Part shown: positions 49,651 through 60,617 of the stretch, piece after piece
Position numbering within the stretch: the stretch's first letter is position 1
How the letters are laid out: each line of letters begins with the position of its first letter
DNA from: Hyaloraphidium curvatum
Lineage: Eukaryota > Monoblepharomycota > Hyaloraphidiomycetes > Hyaloraphidiales > Hyaloraphidiaceae
DNA: 64,000 bases
Direction: 5' to 3'
Assembly (NCBI GenBank): GCA_025558095.1
Contig: JAIVFI010000006.1
Coordinates: 434,001 to 498,000, forward strand
Made by a program: the position numbers and the translations under genes
The notes under the pieces: model-generated
What the model was told of the DNA's origin: nothing
Database searches by the model: none
Seen by the model: the letters and a program-made list of their open reading frames with translations, nothing else

Positions 49651-52294
49651 ATGAGCACGCGTCGGGGCCAGCGGGGGGTTGCCGCACAGGCGCCCCCGGA
49701 GCCGATGCCGAGCGGCACGCGTGCCCCCGTTCGCCGCAGCGAAAGGAGACGCTCGAGCCAGGCGGAGAGCCAAGGGGACATTGCTGGAGAGAAGCCGGAA
49801 GGCCTGCCGGCCCCTGCGCCCGCAAGTTCTGCGGTCGTGAAACCCGCGACGCCCCCCGGCAGGCCTCCCAGCGTTTCCGGGCCCGAATCCGACGCAACCG
49901 TTGCGGGGCCGGACTTGCGAGGCCCCGATGTCGCGACGGACCTGGAGACGGATCATGGGCATGACGACGGAGTGGCCGCAGAGAGGGAAGCCGCATCGGA
50001 CGGGGCCCAGCGCGACGATCTGCTCGCGGACGGAGCAGGGCAGCTGGCGCCGAGGACGGCCTCCAGCCCCACAATCCATTCGCCAAGACCGGTGCAGGCC
50101 ACCTCTCCGGGCGGTGTTGCGAACCACCGATCGCTTTTGGCGGGAGTTCAGCGACAGGAGCCGTTGCACCTTTCGACAATCCGACTCCACCAAACGGCAT
50201 CCGGAACCGCGGCCCCGAATCCGTCTGGCAGCGGGCTCATGCTATTGAGCGAGGCAGTCTTGACTGCTACGGGCAACACGCCGGCCCACGGGCTCCTTCA
50301 CTCGGCCACGTCGCGAGAACGGCGCGAACGCATGCCGATCGCGCAGAACCCTTTCGAGCGCAGCTTCGGACGGGTGGTTAACACGTCTGCTGCTGAACCC
50401 GAGCGATCGGCGTCGAATGCCGCATCCAACGGTGCCGCGAATGCCGGACAATTCGCCAACCGGGTTGCGCCTCAACAGGCGTCCGCGCCGGAGCGCGGCA
50501 ATGGCTCTCCCGCGGGCCTGGCTCCCGCACCAACGGCGTCTCACCTCCGCAACACGCCTTTCCGCGACCTTATCGGATCGTACTTTGATTTGCCGCTGGC
50601 ATCGATGGGTTCGGGGGGGCCGCCTCAGTCCGCGAATCAGCAGCAGACCGGCAGATTCCAAGTCAGCACCGGATGGACCCCGTTCCTGTTCCCCGGCAAC
50701 GGCGCATCGATGCCTGCGCTTCCGTCTGCCGGTGGCATGGCTGGCTTTGGTGGGATCGGCCAGGGATCAGGCTTGACCCCGCTGTTCTTCCCGAACCAGT
50801 CCGACCCCCTGGCCGCGGCGCTCGCAATGACGACGGCGGATTCGGCACTCCGTCTTCAGGAGAGCGAAGCTTTCGAAGCTCCCGATGACGATGATGGCGC
50901 AATGGGCGCGAGAATGTCGGCCTTCACGGTATCGGATGCCACGAAGATGCTGCAGGATAAGCAGGCGATCTGTAAGGGGCCGCTTGCTTGTCCTAGTGAC
51001 ACTTGCTGACCAAACTCGGCACTCCAGCTGATGCAGCGGGCGCCTCGCTTGCCCAGCTCCTCGGGACGCAATCCAGACAAGGGCTCGAGCAACCGTGGGG
51101 CGCCACGCCGTCGCCGAAGCTCTACGCCTTCGCGATCCCGTCTTCCCCTTCCATGTCCCAAAGCTCGCCGTTCATGTCGACCAGCGTCAACGCCGTGCGC
51201 CCGGTGCAGCCGAACCAGGTGGAAATGAGGCCCGCAAGCGGGCAAGCCGGACCCGGGCGCCCCAGTCGAGCCGCATCTGGAGCGCTCCACTCGCCGCTGC
51301 GATCGCAGCCCGTGTCGGGGCTCACGCTGATGGGATCCCCTGTACCCCTTCGCCGGGCCTCGGAGCCCGACGTCGGTCTGGGCGGGCCGTCTTTCCCGAC
51401 GATCGGTGCCGAAGTCGCTTCGGAGCGTGCAGGAGCGCAGGGCGAGGCTGTTCAGCAGGCGATATCCTTTCCGGCCGGTTACCAGTTCGTTCCAGCTGGA
51501 TCGCTCTCCGGAATGCATCCCGTGGAGAACCGACAAGGCCTCGAGGGACAATCAGCTGTTCGTCCGGTTCCGTCGTTCGCAGCGCTCATGGGTCTGCCGG
51601 AAGAGACCGCCGACAGGGGCGGCGAGACGGGGAAGCGCAAGTACTCCCTCCGCGCGCATGCCGAGCACGCAGCACCGGGAACTTCCGGCCATGCTGCCGC
51701 TGAACGAGTGCAGCACGCGCCGAAGAAGGTCAAGATCGCAGCCAAAGCTGCGGAGGATGCCTCGGCCCAGCGCCGATCCGTCAGGCCTCGCAAATCCCTC
51801 GTGCCTCAACTGAGCGATCTGCTGGAACACCCCGACTTCGCGGCGCTTTCTGATAGCTCGGCCGCTGTCGGCAAGCCGGGAGGGAAGAAGAAGAAGGATT
51901 CCGGGGCATCCGGCGACATCACGGTCCGGCGCTTGGAACGGAGGCGGGAGCGAAACCGATCGGCGGCTCGACGATCTCGTGAACGACGGGTCAAGTTCAT
52001 GGAGGATCTCCAGGAGGAGTTGGTTTGCGTTCTTGGCGTCGTTTGGGAGACGCTGACTCTGGTGCCTCCAGGATCAAGGGCCTCCGCGAGGTGAACAGCA
52101 GGATGCGGGAGCGGTTGAGGGAGCTTGGTGAGAACGTTGATGAAACTTTCCCCGAGGACGCTGTGTCTTCCGCGAACCCGCCGGACGCCGATGACGAGGT
52201 AGACGCCGACGGGAAGGAGGACGGAGGCAAGGAGGACGGAGGGGAGGAGGGGGGCGGCAAGGGCGAACTGCGGTCCCTTGGTTTCGATGTTTGA
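49651..52294 (+). CDS. bZIP transcription factor
   Basis: 844-aa nuclear protein from exons 49651-50971, 51028-52018 and 52072-52294. The basic region (about 740-765) reads RRRERNRSAARRSRERRVKF, matching the Nx(2)AAxxSR core of bZIPs. The zipper runs across the last intron: LQEEIKGLREVNSRM, then RERLRELGENV. Leu/Leu/Met/Leu fall at heptad d positions, and Asn at the conserved a position favours dimers. The intron at 52019-52071 falls inside the zipper. The long N-terminal region is disordered and Ser/Pro/Ala/Gln-rich, with short motifs such as GWTPFLFPG and LTPLFFPNQ that could be activation or docking sites. The C-terminus is Asp/Glu/Gly-rich. The target family (Atf/CREB, Yap or other) is not decided. 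Confidence 0.85.
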
Positions 52295-52482
52295 ATGAAA
52301 AAGGCACTTGTTTCTGCCATGAGCCAATGAGTTCGTTTGCCGTCGCTCAGCATCTCCAGCGGGCCGGGGTGCACCCAGTCACGCGTCGACTCCGCGCACA
52401 GCCGCCACACTCAACTCAGAGTCGGGCCACGGCGAGGCCGTTCCCGAAGTGGAAAGACGTACCTTGAGCGCCGCGCATCGAG

Positions 52483-53725
52483 ATGGACAGTCCGAGGAAG
52501 CGCGCGGCGGCCCGGAACGGGACTCCCAACGGCAAGGCGAATGGCGCGAATGGCGCCGCCCCGAACCCCAAAGCGGTGCTGGCAGCGAAGGCACGCCGCA
52601 AGAAGGACGAGGAGGCCATTTCGAACTACGCCCTGGCTGTCATGGCACTGGGCGTGGTCGCCACGGGGATTCTCATCGGAGTCTTCCTCAAACGAGACGA
52701 ACTGGGGTTGACCCCTCTCCTGGACGAACTTTTCTCCCGGCGCTCGGACATTCCCACTCCTCCGCCTTCGAATGAGACGTGCATCTTTCCCGTGCCGCAC
52801 GATTTCGCCTGCGAGGGCTCGTGCCCGTTCCCCGCCCCCCAGTCGTCGTGCGCCGAGCGGTACGAACGCTTCGACACTGTCGCCGAGATGAGGATGGTGG
52901 ACCGCAAACCGGCCCTCAGCATCGTATCGGCGGCTCCGGCGGCTGGCAGTGTTGCCAAGCACGAAATCGTCGTCGGGCCCGTCACGCCCCACGACGGCGG
53001 CAAGCTCGGTCACTGGATCCAGCAGCCGCCCACCGGGAGCTGCGCAAACGTGGTTCACAACGTGACCATTGCCAGCACGGAGCCCTACGTCATCGTCATC
53101 GACGGGTTCCTCACGGACTCCGAGATCGAGCACGCGATGAAGCTTGGGATGCCGGGGCTGCAGCAGTCGGGCCAGTTCCATGGCGACGAGGAAACCAAGA
53201 AGGCCTTCGACGCAAGCTATCGGACGTCTTCGACGAGCTACCTCAGCAAGTCGGCCGACCCGATCGTCACCTGCATCGAACGCCGGGTCGCCTCGTTCTC
53301 GGGCTACGACGTCCGCAACTTTGAATCTCTCCAGTTCCTGCGCTACGAGATCGCCCAGGAATACAAGTGGCACTGGGATTACTTCCCGAAAGGCTACGCG
53401 GCTTGGGACGCGGAGATCGCCAAGAACGGGCAGCGGACCGTCACCTTCTTCCTCTACTTGAACGATCTCCCCGGGCCGGACGCCGGCGGGGAGACTGCTT
53501 TCCAGACGCTCAACATCAAGGTCCAACCGAAGAGAGGGCGCGCCGTGTTTTGGTACGACACGTTGCCGGATGGGGAGGGCGATGCCCGCACGTATCACGC
53601 TGGCCTGCCCGTCAAGGAGGGGACAAAGGTGGGGCTGCCGTGCTTGTGGCGAAGTTTCGCCAACGCTGACACACTCTTCGCAGTACGCAATCAACGCGTG
53701 GGGTCGCGATCGTCCGCAATTCTAG
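52483..53725 (+). CDS. prolyl 4-hydroxylase-like 2-oxoglutarate/Fe(II) dioxygenase
   Basis: Type II membrane protein of 395 aa (exons 52483-53628 and 53684-53725). A basic cytoplasmic start is followed by one membrane span (NYALAVMALGVVATGILIGV, about 48-67), placing the catalytic domain in the secretory lumen. Family features: PYVIVIDGFLTDSEIEH, FESLQFLRYE, iron ligands in YKWHWDYF (HxD), VTFFLYLNDLPGPDAGGET, RGRAVFWYDTLPDG and the distal His in TYHAGLPVKEGTK, where Lys binds 2-oxoglutarate. Splicing the last intron gives the expected end KYAINAWGRDRPQF; reading through would give an unrelated tail. The N-terminal lumenal part has four Cys (ETCIFPVPHDFACEGSCPF...SSC). Confidence 0.9.
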
Positions 53726-54006
53726 GGAGTCATAGTTACGATATGTAGCGTCGTATTGGACGAACCATCGGCTTTGCCAAAAGTCCGCGACCGGGTTTCG
53801 GGTCGATGCTTCTTTTGGACGGTCCGCTCTTCGATATCAGGTGGGCTAGTACGGGGAGGGGTGTGATGTGCAGCCGGATGCGATCGGGCCGGAGGCAACG
53901 GAATAGCTGTCCCCCATTCCCTCGAACGCGCAGCTCGCGGCTGTCGGTCCGCTAGTGGCTTGCTCCTCTACATTTGCACGTGCTAGTTGGCCATCTGGAG
54001 ACCAGA

Positions 54007-55209
54007 ATGAAGGGAATCGTCCTCCAAGGACCGCACAAGGTCGCGTACCTCCAGGACCTCCCATTGCCGAAGCTCGAGAAGCCGACGGACGCCATCTGCA
54101 AAGTGCAAAAATCGGCCTTGTGCGGATCAGACCTGCACTTTTACCACGGACGGTTCTCTGTTGAACCGGGAACGATCTGCGGGCACGAGTTCGTTGGGGA
54201 AATCACGGAGCTCGGCCCGGAAGCTGCCGCAAAATCTGGACTGAAGGTCGGCGACCGCGTCGGCTGCTCCTTTGCGACGTGCTGCGGGACCTGCTTCAAC
54301 TGCAAGAAGGGCCTGACCAGCCGGTGCTCGTCGGAGGAGGGCGCCTTGACGTTCGGGATGGTGCCGGTGGGCGGCAAGGGTCTCCAAGGGACACAGACTG
54401 AGGTGTGTGCCGGATTCCTGTCCTCCGCGGATCGCTGGTTGAGTTCGTGGCCTCCGTTTAGTACGTCCGGGTTCCCGTGGCCCACGGATCGCTCGTAAAG
54501 GTCCCTGATTCCGTGTCGGACGAGCTGGCACTGCTCTTGGGCGACATATTGAGCACCGGATGGTACTGCGCCGAGATGGGAGGGCTTGGCAGCCAGGCGG
54601 CGGACGAAAAGCTCGTTGTCGCAGTCGTGGGGTGCGGACCCGTGGCAATGATGGCGATCACGGCGTCACGGCTACTTTCGAAGAACCTCCAAATCATCGC
54701 CGTCGACTCTGTGCCTGATCGTCTCAAGATGGCGCTGGATTTCGGGGCCGACCAGGCGGTCAACTTCGAGACGGAGGACCCCGTCGCGATCGTGAAAGCG
54801 GCGACCGAGGGCCGCGGGGCGGACGTCGTGCTGGAGGTTGTGGGCGTGGATGCGGCGCTCACCCTCTCGTACAACCTGGTCCGCGCTGGAGGTGAGGATT
54901 TTTTGGTGGCGCTTGTTAGCATCTGCTCACGAGGACGCAGGCGTCATCTCCTCTGTCGGAGCACACACGTCGTCCACGGGCCCGATCACACCCGGGATGA
55001 TGTACGGCAAGAACCTGACGTGGAAAATGGGCCGGTGCCCTTCGCGGGCCTACTTCGAGAAGCTCCTCCCCCTGGCCGCGGCCGGCAAGTTTGACGGGAT
55101 CGTGGACAAGCTGGTCTCGCATCGGATGAAGCTCAGCGAGGCGGAGCGCGCGTACGACATCTTCACGCGCAGGGCGGAGGGATGCACAAAAGTCATCTTC
55201 GAGGCCTGA
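54007..55209 (+). CDS. zinc-dependent alcohol dehydrogenase (medium-chain)
   Basis: 364 aa from exons 54007-54402, 54462-54891 and 54941-55209. Catalytic zinc ligands: Cys in ALCGSDLHFYHG and His-Glu in ICGHEFVGEI. The structural zinc lobe is CCGTCFNCKKGLTSRC, with four usable Cys. The nucleotide fold shows VVAVVGCGPVAMMAI, with GxGxxA rather than GxGxxG, and IIAVDSVPDRLKMALDFGAD, where Asp at the strand end favours NAD. The C-terminus has TPGMMYGKNLTWKMG and AYDIFTRRAEGCTKVIF. It resembles sorbitol, formaldehyde or threonine dehydrogenase-like members; the substrate is not resolved. Its stop codon is four bases from that of the convergent kinase gene. Confidence 0.9.
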
Positions 55210-55213
55210 ACGT

Positions 55214-57552
55214 TCATTGCAAGGAGCCGCGCTGCACGGTATCTACGATCCTCTGCTCCAGGCACGCCCATTCGTTCTTGGATTCGGCGGCCTTGTCGAC
55301 GCGCAGCCAGGTGCGGCAGCGCACCACGAGTGGCTTCCTTGTTCCCGCGGGCGAAATAGACAGTGTGGTCAGGATCGTGCTGAGCACCCCGCCGAGGTAC
55401 TCAAAGATCTCGACGTCCATCCGCGACGGTTCGGCTTCGTTCGCTTTCCCATCTTTGGCCGCATACTCTTTCACGACGCTGAAGCAGTAGATCTCCGGGT
55501 TCTGCCTGGTGCATGCCCAGTTGCCGCCCCCGACGATGGCGGCGTGGATCAGCTGGAACACATTGGGCGCCGACTCGTGCACGGCCGCCGACATGACCGT
55601 GCGCACCTCGTGCTGCGCGTCCTTGCTCAGCCCGGGCTGGGTGAAGGAGAGCCTGCGGATCCGCAGCGCGGGGCGGTGCAGCGTGTGGAAAAGCGTGATC
55701 GGGTCGGCCTCCTTGGGCGGCTCCTGCGCGGCCTGCGGGGACGGCAGCTCCTCCACCTGGCTCAGCGTCGGTCGCCGTAGGAAGTGCGCATCCGCGGGCC
55801 GCACCGCCGGCGCCGAGCTGCGGCGGGACCCGGCCCCCGACGACGAGGACTCGCCGATCGTCGGCAGCGCGCCCGACCCCTGGGTCCACGACATGCGCCG
55901 CGGCACGGGGCCTCCCTCCCCCGGATCCAGCACCGCGTGCGTTTCGTCGAGCGCCGAGCGGCGGCGGCCGCGTGGCTCCAGGCCGACGACGCCTCCCACG
56001 CCGAGCACGTCGTGCGCGAGCGTGGCGCTGATCTCTGCGGCCGACAACTCGCTCGCGCGGCGCGATATGGGCAGGTGCAGGTTGGACCCCTGCGATCCCG
56101 CGCGGGAGGCGCCGTGCAGGAACCCGCTGTCGCCCTCGGGGCTGCTCTCCCCCTCCGATTCCGATGCCCGGTCCTCCGCGCGGTACCCGATCCTCCCGAC
56201 CGTGCAGACGACAAACTCGCCGTCCCTCCCGCCGTTGTGCACCGACACGAGCTGCTTCGCCGCCGGCCGCTCCGTGGCCTCCCTTGCGTGCAGCAGCGCG
56301 AGCTCTCCGGCCTTCCATCCGCCCTGGTTGACCCACGGGTCTCGCATGATGCACTCGACGTTGAGGCGGCGGTCCGGATCGCGGACAAAGACCGCCCGGA
56401 GGAGGTCCGCGGGCCCGTCGGGGATGGCCGAGTAGTCCGGGCTGCATGCGCGGATGAGGGTGTACAGGTGGGCGAGCGAGTTGGGCGAGGAGAAGGGGAG
56501 GCTGCCCTTGGGGTGCAGGAGGAGGTACAGGAGCACGCCGAGGGCCCAGGCGTCCGAGAGGGTGGCGTCGTAGGGCTGGCCAGAGACAAGCTCGGGGGCT
56601 GCAAAGTTGGGTGTTCCGCAGAAGGTCTGGCGGGGCGGTACGTGGGTAAGAAGGTGCGCTGCGCACCACGAGCAAGCCCGACCTCCATGTCGAGATCCAG
56701 ATGGTCATCATGCACCGCCTCGGCCTCGGTCCTTTCTGGAGATGCGGGGCAGCTTCCCCAGCCCTTCCACCGGCCTCGACCGAGCCCAAAATCGGCGACG
56801 ACGAGGCGGAAGCAGCCCTCGGAGTCCTGACCGGGCTCCCGGGGCGTCCTGGGGGCGACGGGCGGATCCGACACCCCCGTGCCCACCGCCCCCTCCTCCC
56901 AGTCCGACAGCATCACGTTCTCCGGCTTCAGGTCGCGGTGCACAACACCCCGGGCGTGCGCGTGGTGGATGGCGAGCAGCAGCTGGCGGAAGTAGTTGCG
57001 CGCCTTGGCCTCCTCGAGCCACAGACCGCGGGGCGGGACGACGGTCGAGAGGCAGCCGTGCGGCAGGTATTCCATGGCGCAGAGGCACCAGCTGGGCGAT
57101 TCGGCGACTGCGAGCAGGCGCACGATGTTGGGGTGCGACAGGAGAAGGAGGAGCTGCGGCTCCGGCAGCAGCTTGCGCACGAGATCGGGCAGGCACGGCT
57201 GCGGCATCGCCGGCGAGTGCTCGTCAGCAGCAGGGGCCTGCGCCTGCTCGGCGTCCTTGTTGTGCCGCTCGCGGGCCTTCATGCGTGCGCGGTGCTCGCG
57301 GGATTTGGCCGCCTTGGCGGACATCTGCACCTTGTCGATGACCTTGACTGCCACCGGCTCGCCCGTCAGCTTGGAGACGGCCAGCTTGACCTTGGAGAAT
57401 GCGCCCCTGCCCAGCGTGCGCGCGTGCACGCCGCCCTGCGCGGTGAAGCGGAGGTCGCCGAACAGCAGGGCGAGCGGCGGCGGCCCGCCCGAGTGCCTGC
57501 GCGGCGGGCTGCGGGACCGCGCATCGCGCGGCGGCGAGTCTGCCGCCGCCAT
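55214..57552 (-). CDS. serine/threonine protein kinase (CAMK/AMPK-like)
   Basis: 760 aa from exons 57552-56683 and 56626-55214. Kinase domain from about residue 30: LGRGAFSKVKLAVSKLTGEP, VAVKVIDKVQ, a charged insertion (REHRARMKARERHNKDAEQ), SHPNIVRLLAV, VVHRDLKPENVMLSD, VVADFGLGRG and FCGTPNFAAPELVSG, the last produced by splicing. The activation segment between DFG and GTPNFAAPE is about 35 residues, longer than usual. The C-terminal half is Ser/Arg-rich and ends in a folded-looking module (SRMDVEIFEYLGGVLSTILT, RCRTWLRVDKAAESKNEWAC) in the place of a KA1-type domain. Possible roles are in nutrient or stress signalling, not shown by sequence. It diverges from the CAP10-like gene, 133 bp apart. 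Confidence 0.85.
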
Positions 57553-57685
57553 GCCGCGGGCGGAGGAGCGAGATTCGAGCAGTGTTTGTGCGGTCGGAGT
57601 TTTCTCCTCCCCCTTCCCTTCCTCCCTTCCCTCTCGGACGGCCCCCTCTTCAGCGATGCGCCGGCGGCGGTGACGGTGCTTCTTT

Positions 57686-59725
57686 ATGCCCCGCGCGGCG
57701 TCCCTTTTAGGCGGCGTGCTGCGGCTGCTGCGGCGCCAGCTGCGGCTGACGACCCTCCTCGGCCTCGCGGGCGTTCTGCTGCTCGCGGCGTCGTGGGCCG
57801 TCGGCGACTCGGCGCAGCTCGGACGCGCCGAGATCACGGCAGATGCGCACACAAACTCGCGGCACCAAAGTGCGCGCAGCCGGACGGCCGAGGAGTGGTG
57901 GCGTACGTGCGACGCGAGGGACGCGAAACCGCTGCCGGCAAACGCGTCTGCCGCGGACGTCGACTTCGCCCGGCAGGGCCGCCGCATCTACGTGGAACGG
58001 ACAGGGCGCTGCCCGCCGCCCGGCTACGCGCACTGGCTGCTGTACGCGCGGGACCGCGAGTGCGAGCTGCACGACTACCGCTTCGTCGATCGGGACCTGC
58101 TGCCCTTCCGGCACCACTATGCCGGCAAGGCGGACCTGTTCCGGAACCTGCAGTCGGCGATGCTCGCCATGGTCCGGTCAAAGGAGGCCAAGGACCGCTA
58201 TCGCGTCGACCACGCCTCCATCTCGGGCGGCGCGCAGAGCGGGGACAAGCTCCCGATGGCGTACCTGTCCCTCGTCGCCGATGCCATGCACTTTCTGCCC
58301 GACTTCCACGTGTTCTTCTCGAACCTGGACGAGCCGCGGGTGATGCCTTCGGAGAGGGAGGTGATGAACGACTCGTTCGTCGAGGAGTTCGTGCGCGCTT
58401 CTGCCGCTTCGCGGACCGGACAGGGCCCCTTTGCGGGCGCGCCCTTCTTCGACGTGGCCTTGAATACCTCCCTCGACCCTTCCCGGGCGCCCCTCTTCAA
58501 GCCCATCGGCGACGACGCCGCGCGGAAGCTCACTGAAGGCACGATCCCCGCCCACTCGATCGCCCGGCTCGACATCATGAAGAAGGTGCTCGGTCCGCAG
58601 TGTCCCTCCTTTGTCGCGCACCCGCGCGTGGCCCGGGAGGTGGCCGTGCACGGCAGCTTCCGGTGCCCGGTGAACTTCAACGTCATCCCGGCGATGCTGC
58701 CCATCTTCAGCGCGACCAAGCCGGGAGGATTCATGCGGGAGCTGGAGATCCCGAGGGACATGGGGGCGCTCGAGGCGAGGCTGGCCGAGGGAGAGGCGGC
58801 GGCGGACGAGTGGGAGCGGCGGGGAGGCGTGATTGGCAAGGAACCGCCGGCGCCGCCCGAGCCGCCGGATCCGCCGCCGGACCCGGCGTCGAAGGCGAAC
58901 CAGCCCCCTGTGATCGTGCAGGTGCTCCCAAAGCAGCGCTTACGGAGGAGGGACGACGGCTCAGCCGCCGCCGAAGGCCCCGTGCCCGCCGCGGACCCGC
59001 AGGACCCGTCGTTCTTTTCGCCTTGCTTCTACGACCTCCTCGTCCCGGATCCCTACAACCTCCGCCACCTACCCCCGCGGCAGGTGCCCAACCCCTTGAC
59101 GATGCCCCCGTGGTCCGCCAAGGACTCCACGCTCGTATGGCGGGGGGCCACGACGGGCGGCTTCACTTCCAACTCGACATGCAAGGAGCACCACCGCCAC
59201 ATTGGCGTCGGCGCCGTGCGCGATCTCGAGGCCCAGTGGGCGGCCGAGCGTGCGCTCGGCTCCAAGGTGCCCAACATAACCTTCGACGTGGGCTTCTCTT
59301 CGATCGCCCTGTGCCAGAACTGCGCCTACATCGGGCAGAGGTACGGCCCCAGCCGCGGCCGGATCGCATTCCGCGACCACTTCCGCGCCAAGTACCTCCT
59401 CGACATGGACGGCAACTCGTACAGCCAGCGCTTCGAGCTCTTCCTCTTTGGCGACAGCCTGGGGATCCGCGCCGGCGTGCACGAGGCCTGGTACGAGGGC
59501 TGGATCAGGCCGTGGGAGCACTACGTGCCGCTGAGGGTGGACTTTTCGGACCTGGAGGAGAAGCTGAGGTGGCTGGCGGAGCACGACGACGTCGCGCGGA
59601 GGATCGCCAGGAACGGGCAGAGGACGGCGTGGCGGCGGATGCGGACGGCGGACAAGCAGTGCTACTTGTCGCGGCTCTTTCTCGAGTACGGTCATATCGG
59701 AGAAGAGCTGTACTACGACGTCTAG
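57686..59725 (+). CDS. CAP10/GT90-family glycosyltransferase
   Basis: Intronless gene for a 679-aa type II Golgi-type membrane protein. A basic start precedes one membrane anchor (LTTLLGLAGVLLLAASWAVG, about 20-40). The CAP10 domain includes WSAKDSTLVWRGATTGGF, FRAKYLLDMDGNSYSQRFELFLFGDS and EHYVPLRVDFSDLEEKL, all typical of GT90 enzymes that add xylose or glucose to surface polymers; in Cryptococcus CAP10 is needed for capsule. A Pro-rich low-complexity insertion (PPAPPEPPDPPPDPA) breaks the middle, near residue 400. The C-terminus (DKQCYLSRLFLEYG) is also family-like. The donor sugar cannot be assigned. Confidence 0.9.
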   Translation: MPRAASLLGGVLRLLRRQLRLTTLLGLAGVLLLAASWAVGDSAQLGRAEITADAHTNSRHQSARSRTAEEWWRTCDARDAKPLPANASAADVDFARQGRRIYVERTGRCPPPGYAHWLLYARDRECELHDYRFVDRDLLPFRHHYAGKADLFRNLQSAMLAMVRSKEAKDRYRVDHASISGGAQSGDKLPMAYLSLVADAMHFLPDFHVFFSNLDEPRVMPSEREVMNDSFVEEFVRASAASRTGQGPFAGAPFFDVALNTSLDPSRAPLFKPIGDDAARKLTEGTIPAHSIARLDIMKKVLGPQCPSFVAHPRVAREVAVHGSFRCPVNFNVIPAMLPIFSATKPGGFMRELEIPRDMGALEARLAEGEAAADEWERRGGVIGKEPPAPPEPPDPPPDPASKANQPPVIVQVLPKQRLRRRDDGSAAAEGPVPAADPQDPSFFSPCFYDLLVPDPYNLRHLPPRQVPNPLTMPPWSAKDSTLVWRGATTGGFTSNSTCKEHHRHIGVGAVRDLEAQWAAERALGSKVPNITFDVGFSSIALCQNCAYIGQRYGPSRGRIAFRDHFRAKYLLDMDGNSYSQRFELFLFGDSLGIRAGVHEAWYEGWIRPWEHYVPLRVDFSDLEEKLRWLAEHDDVARRIARNGQRTAWRRMRTADKQCYLSRLFLEYGHIGEELYYDV

Positions 59726-59732
59726 AGGGAGC

Positions 59733-60455
59733 TCATCGCCCGATCATGCCAGGCAGCATCTGCAGGGGCAGCGACGCGATGTTCTGCATCTCGATCTTGT
59801 TCCGCCGGTCCACGAGCATCTGGCGGTCTCCCGCGTTCAGGCGCGCTTCGAGCACGAATCTGCGCCTCTGGAACATCTGGGTTTTTGCGTCCGCGCAACG
59901 GACCTCGAGGCCGGCGAGGTTCGCGCGCGCCGCCGTCTGCTGCGCCAGCAGTGCCTGATGCAGCTGCTCCGGATCCGCGGGGGCGGTGGGTCCGAAAGGC
60001 TTCCTGGCCTTTTCAAGCTCCTTGGCGGCCGTGGCCTGGTCGCCCTTGGCCGCCGCTGCCTGGTACGCTGCGATGGCGGCGACAGCCTGGTCCAAATCGG
60101 CCAGCCTGGCCTTCCAGCCGTCCAAATCCTTGCTCATCGCATAGTATCCCCGCCTCAAACGGAGCTCCGTCTCGTCGAGGACCTGCGGGACCTCGAATAT
60201 GTCCGACATGCACTCGGCGAGCTTCTGCTCCGCGGCAGCGGCAGCCTCCGCCGGGGACGCCTTCTTCTTCTGGAAGATGTTGGTCCACGACTTGCGGCGC
60301 TCCGGTTCCGGTGCCGCCAGGCCCCCGGCCTGCTTCTGCCGCGCCTGGTCCAACTGCAGCTCCCGCACCGCATCGATGTACTCCACGCTGAGGTTGACGT
60401 ATTTCTTCAGCCCCGCCTCGTAGTGGCCTTGCAGCTCAGACGCGAGGGTGGCCAT
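59733..60455 (-). CDS. alpha-helical coiled-coil protein of unknown function
   Basis: Intronless 240-aa protein, almost entirely helical. The N-terminus (HYEAGLKKYVNLSVEYIDAV) is followed by a short basic, possibly disordered loop (ERRKSWTNIFQKKK). Then come long amphipathic helices (LRRGYYAMSKDLDGWKARLA; DQAVAAIAAYQAAAAKGDQ; CADAKTQMFQRRRFVLEARL). The length and helix layout suggest a membrane-curving or scaffold-type bundle such as BAR-like proteins, but I see no diagnostic motif. Its stop codon is 7 bp from that of the CAP10-like gene, convergent. It diverges from the DUF7918 gene with 162 bp between start codons. Confidence 0.75.
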   Translation of the reverse strand: MATLASELQGHYEAGLKKYVNLSVEYIDAVRELQLDQARQKQAGGLAAPEPERRKSWTNIFQKKKASPAEAAAAAEQKLAECMSDIFEVPQVLDETELRLRRGYYAMSKDLDGWKARLADLDQAVAAIAAYQAAAAKGDQATAAKELEKARKPFGPTAPADPEQLHQALLAQQTAARANLAGLEVRCADAKTQMFQRRRFVLEARLNAGDRQMLVDRRNKIEMQNIASLPLQMLPGMIGR

Positions 60456-60617
60456 CGCTCCTAGCTGTCTTCAAGGGAGGAGAACAACGGCGGTCCTTAT
60501 CCCTGCGAAAGATGCCGTACTGCCTTGCGTACTGCTCGCTCGCTCGGAGAGTCAGAACGGTGGTGATGACGCGTTGGCGCGCCCGCGCGGCCGGGGGCCG
60601 CGAGGGGTCCAAAAACA

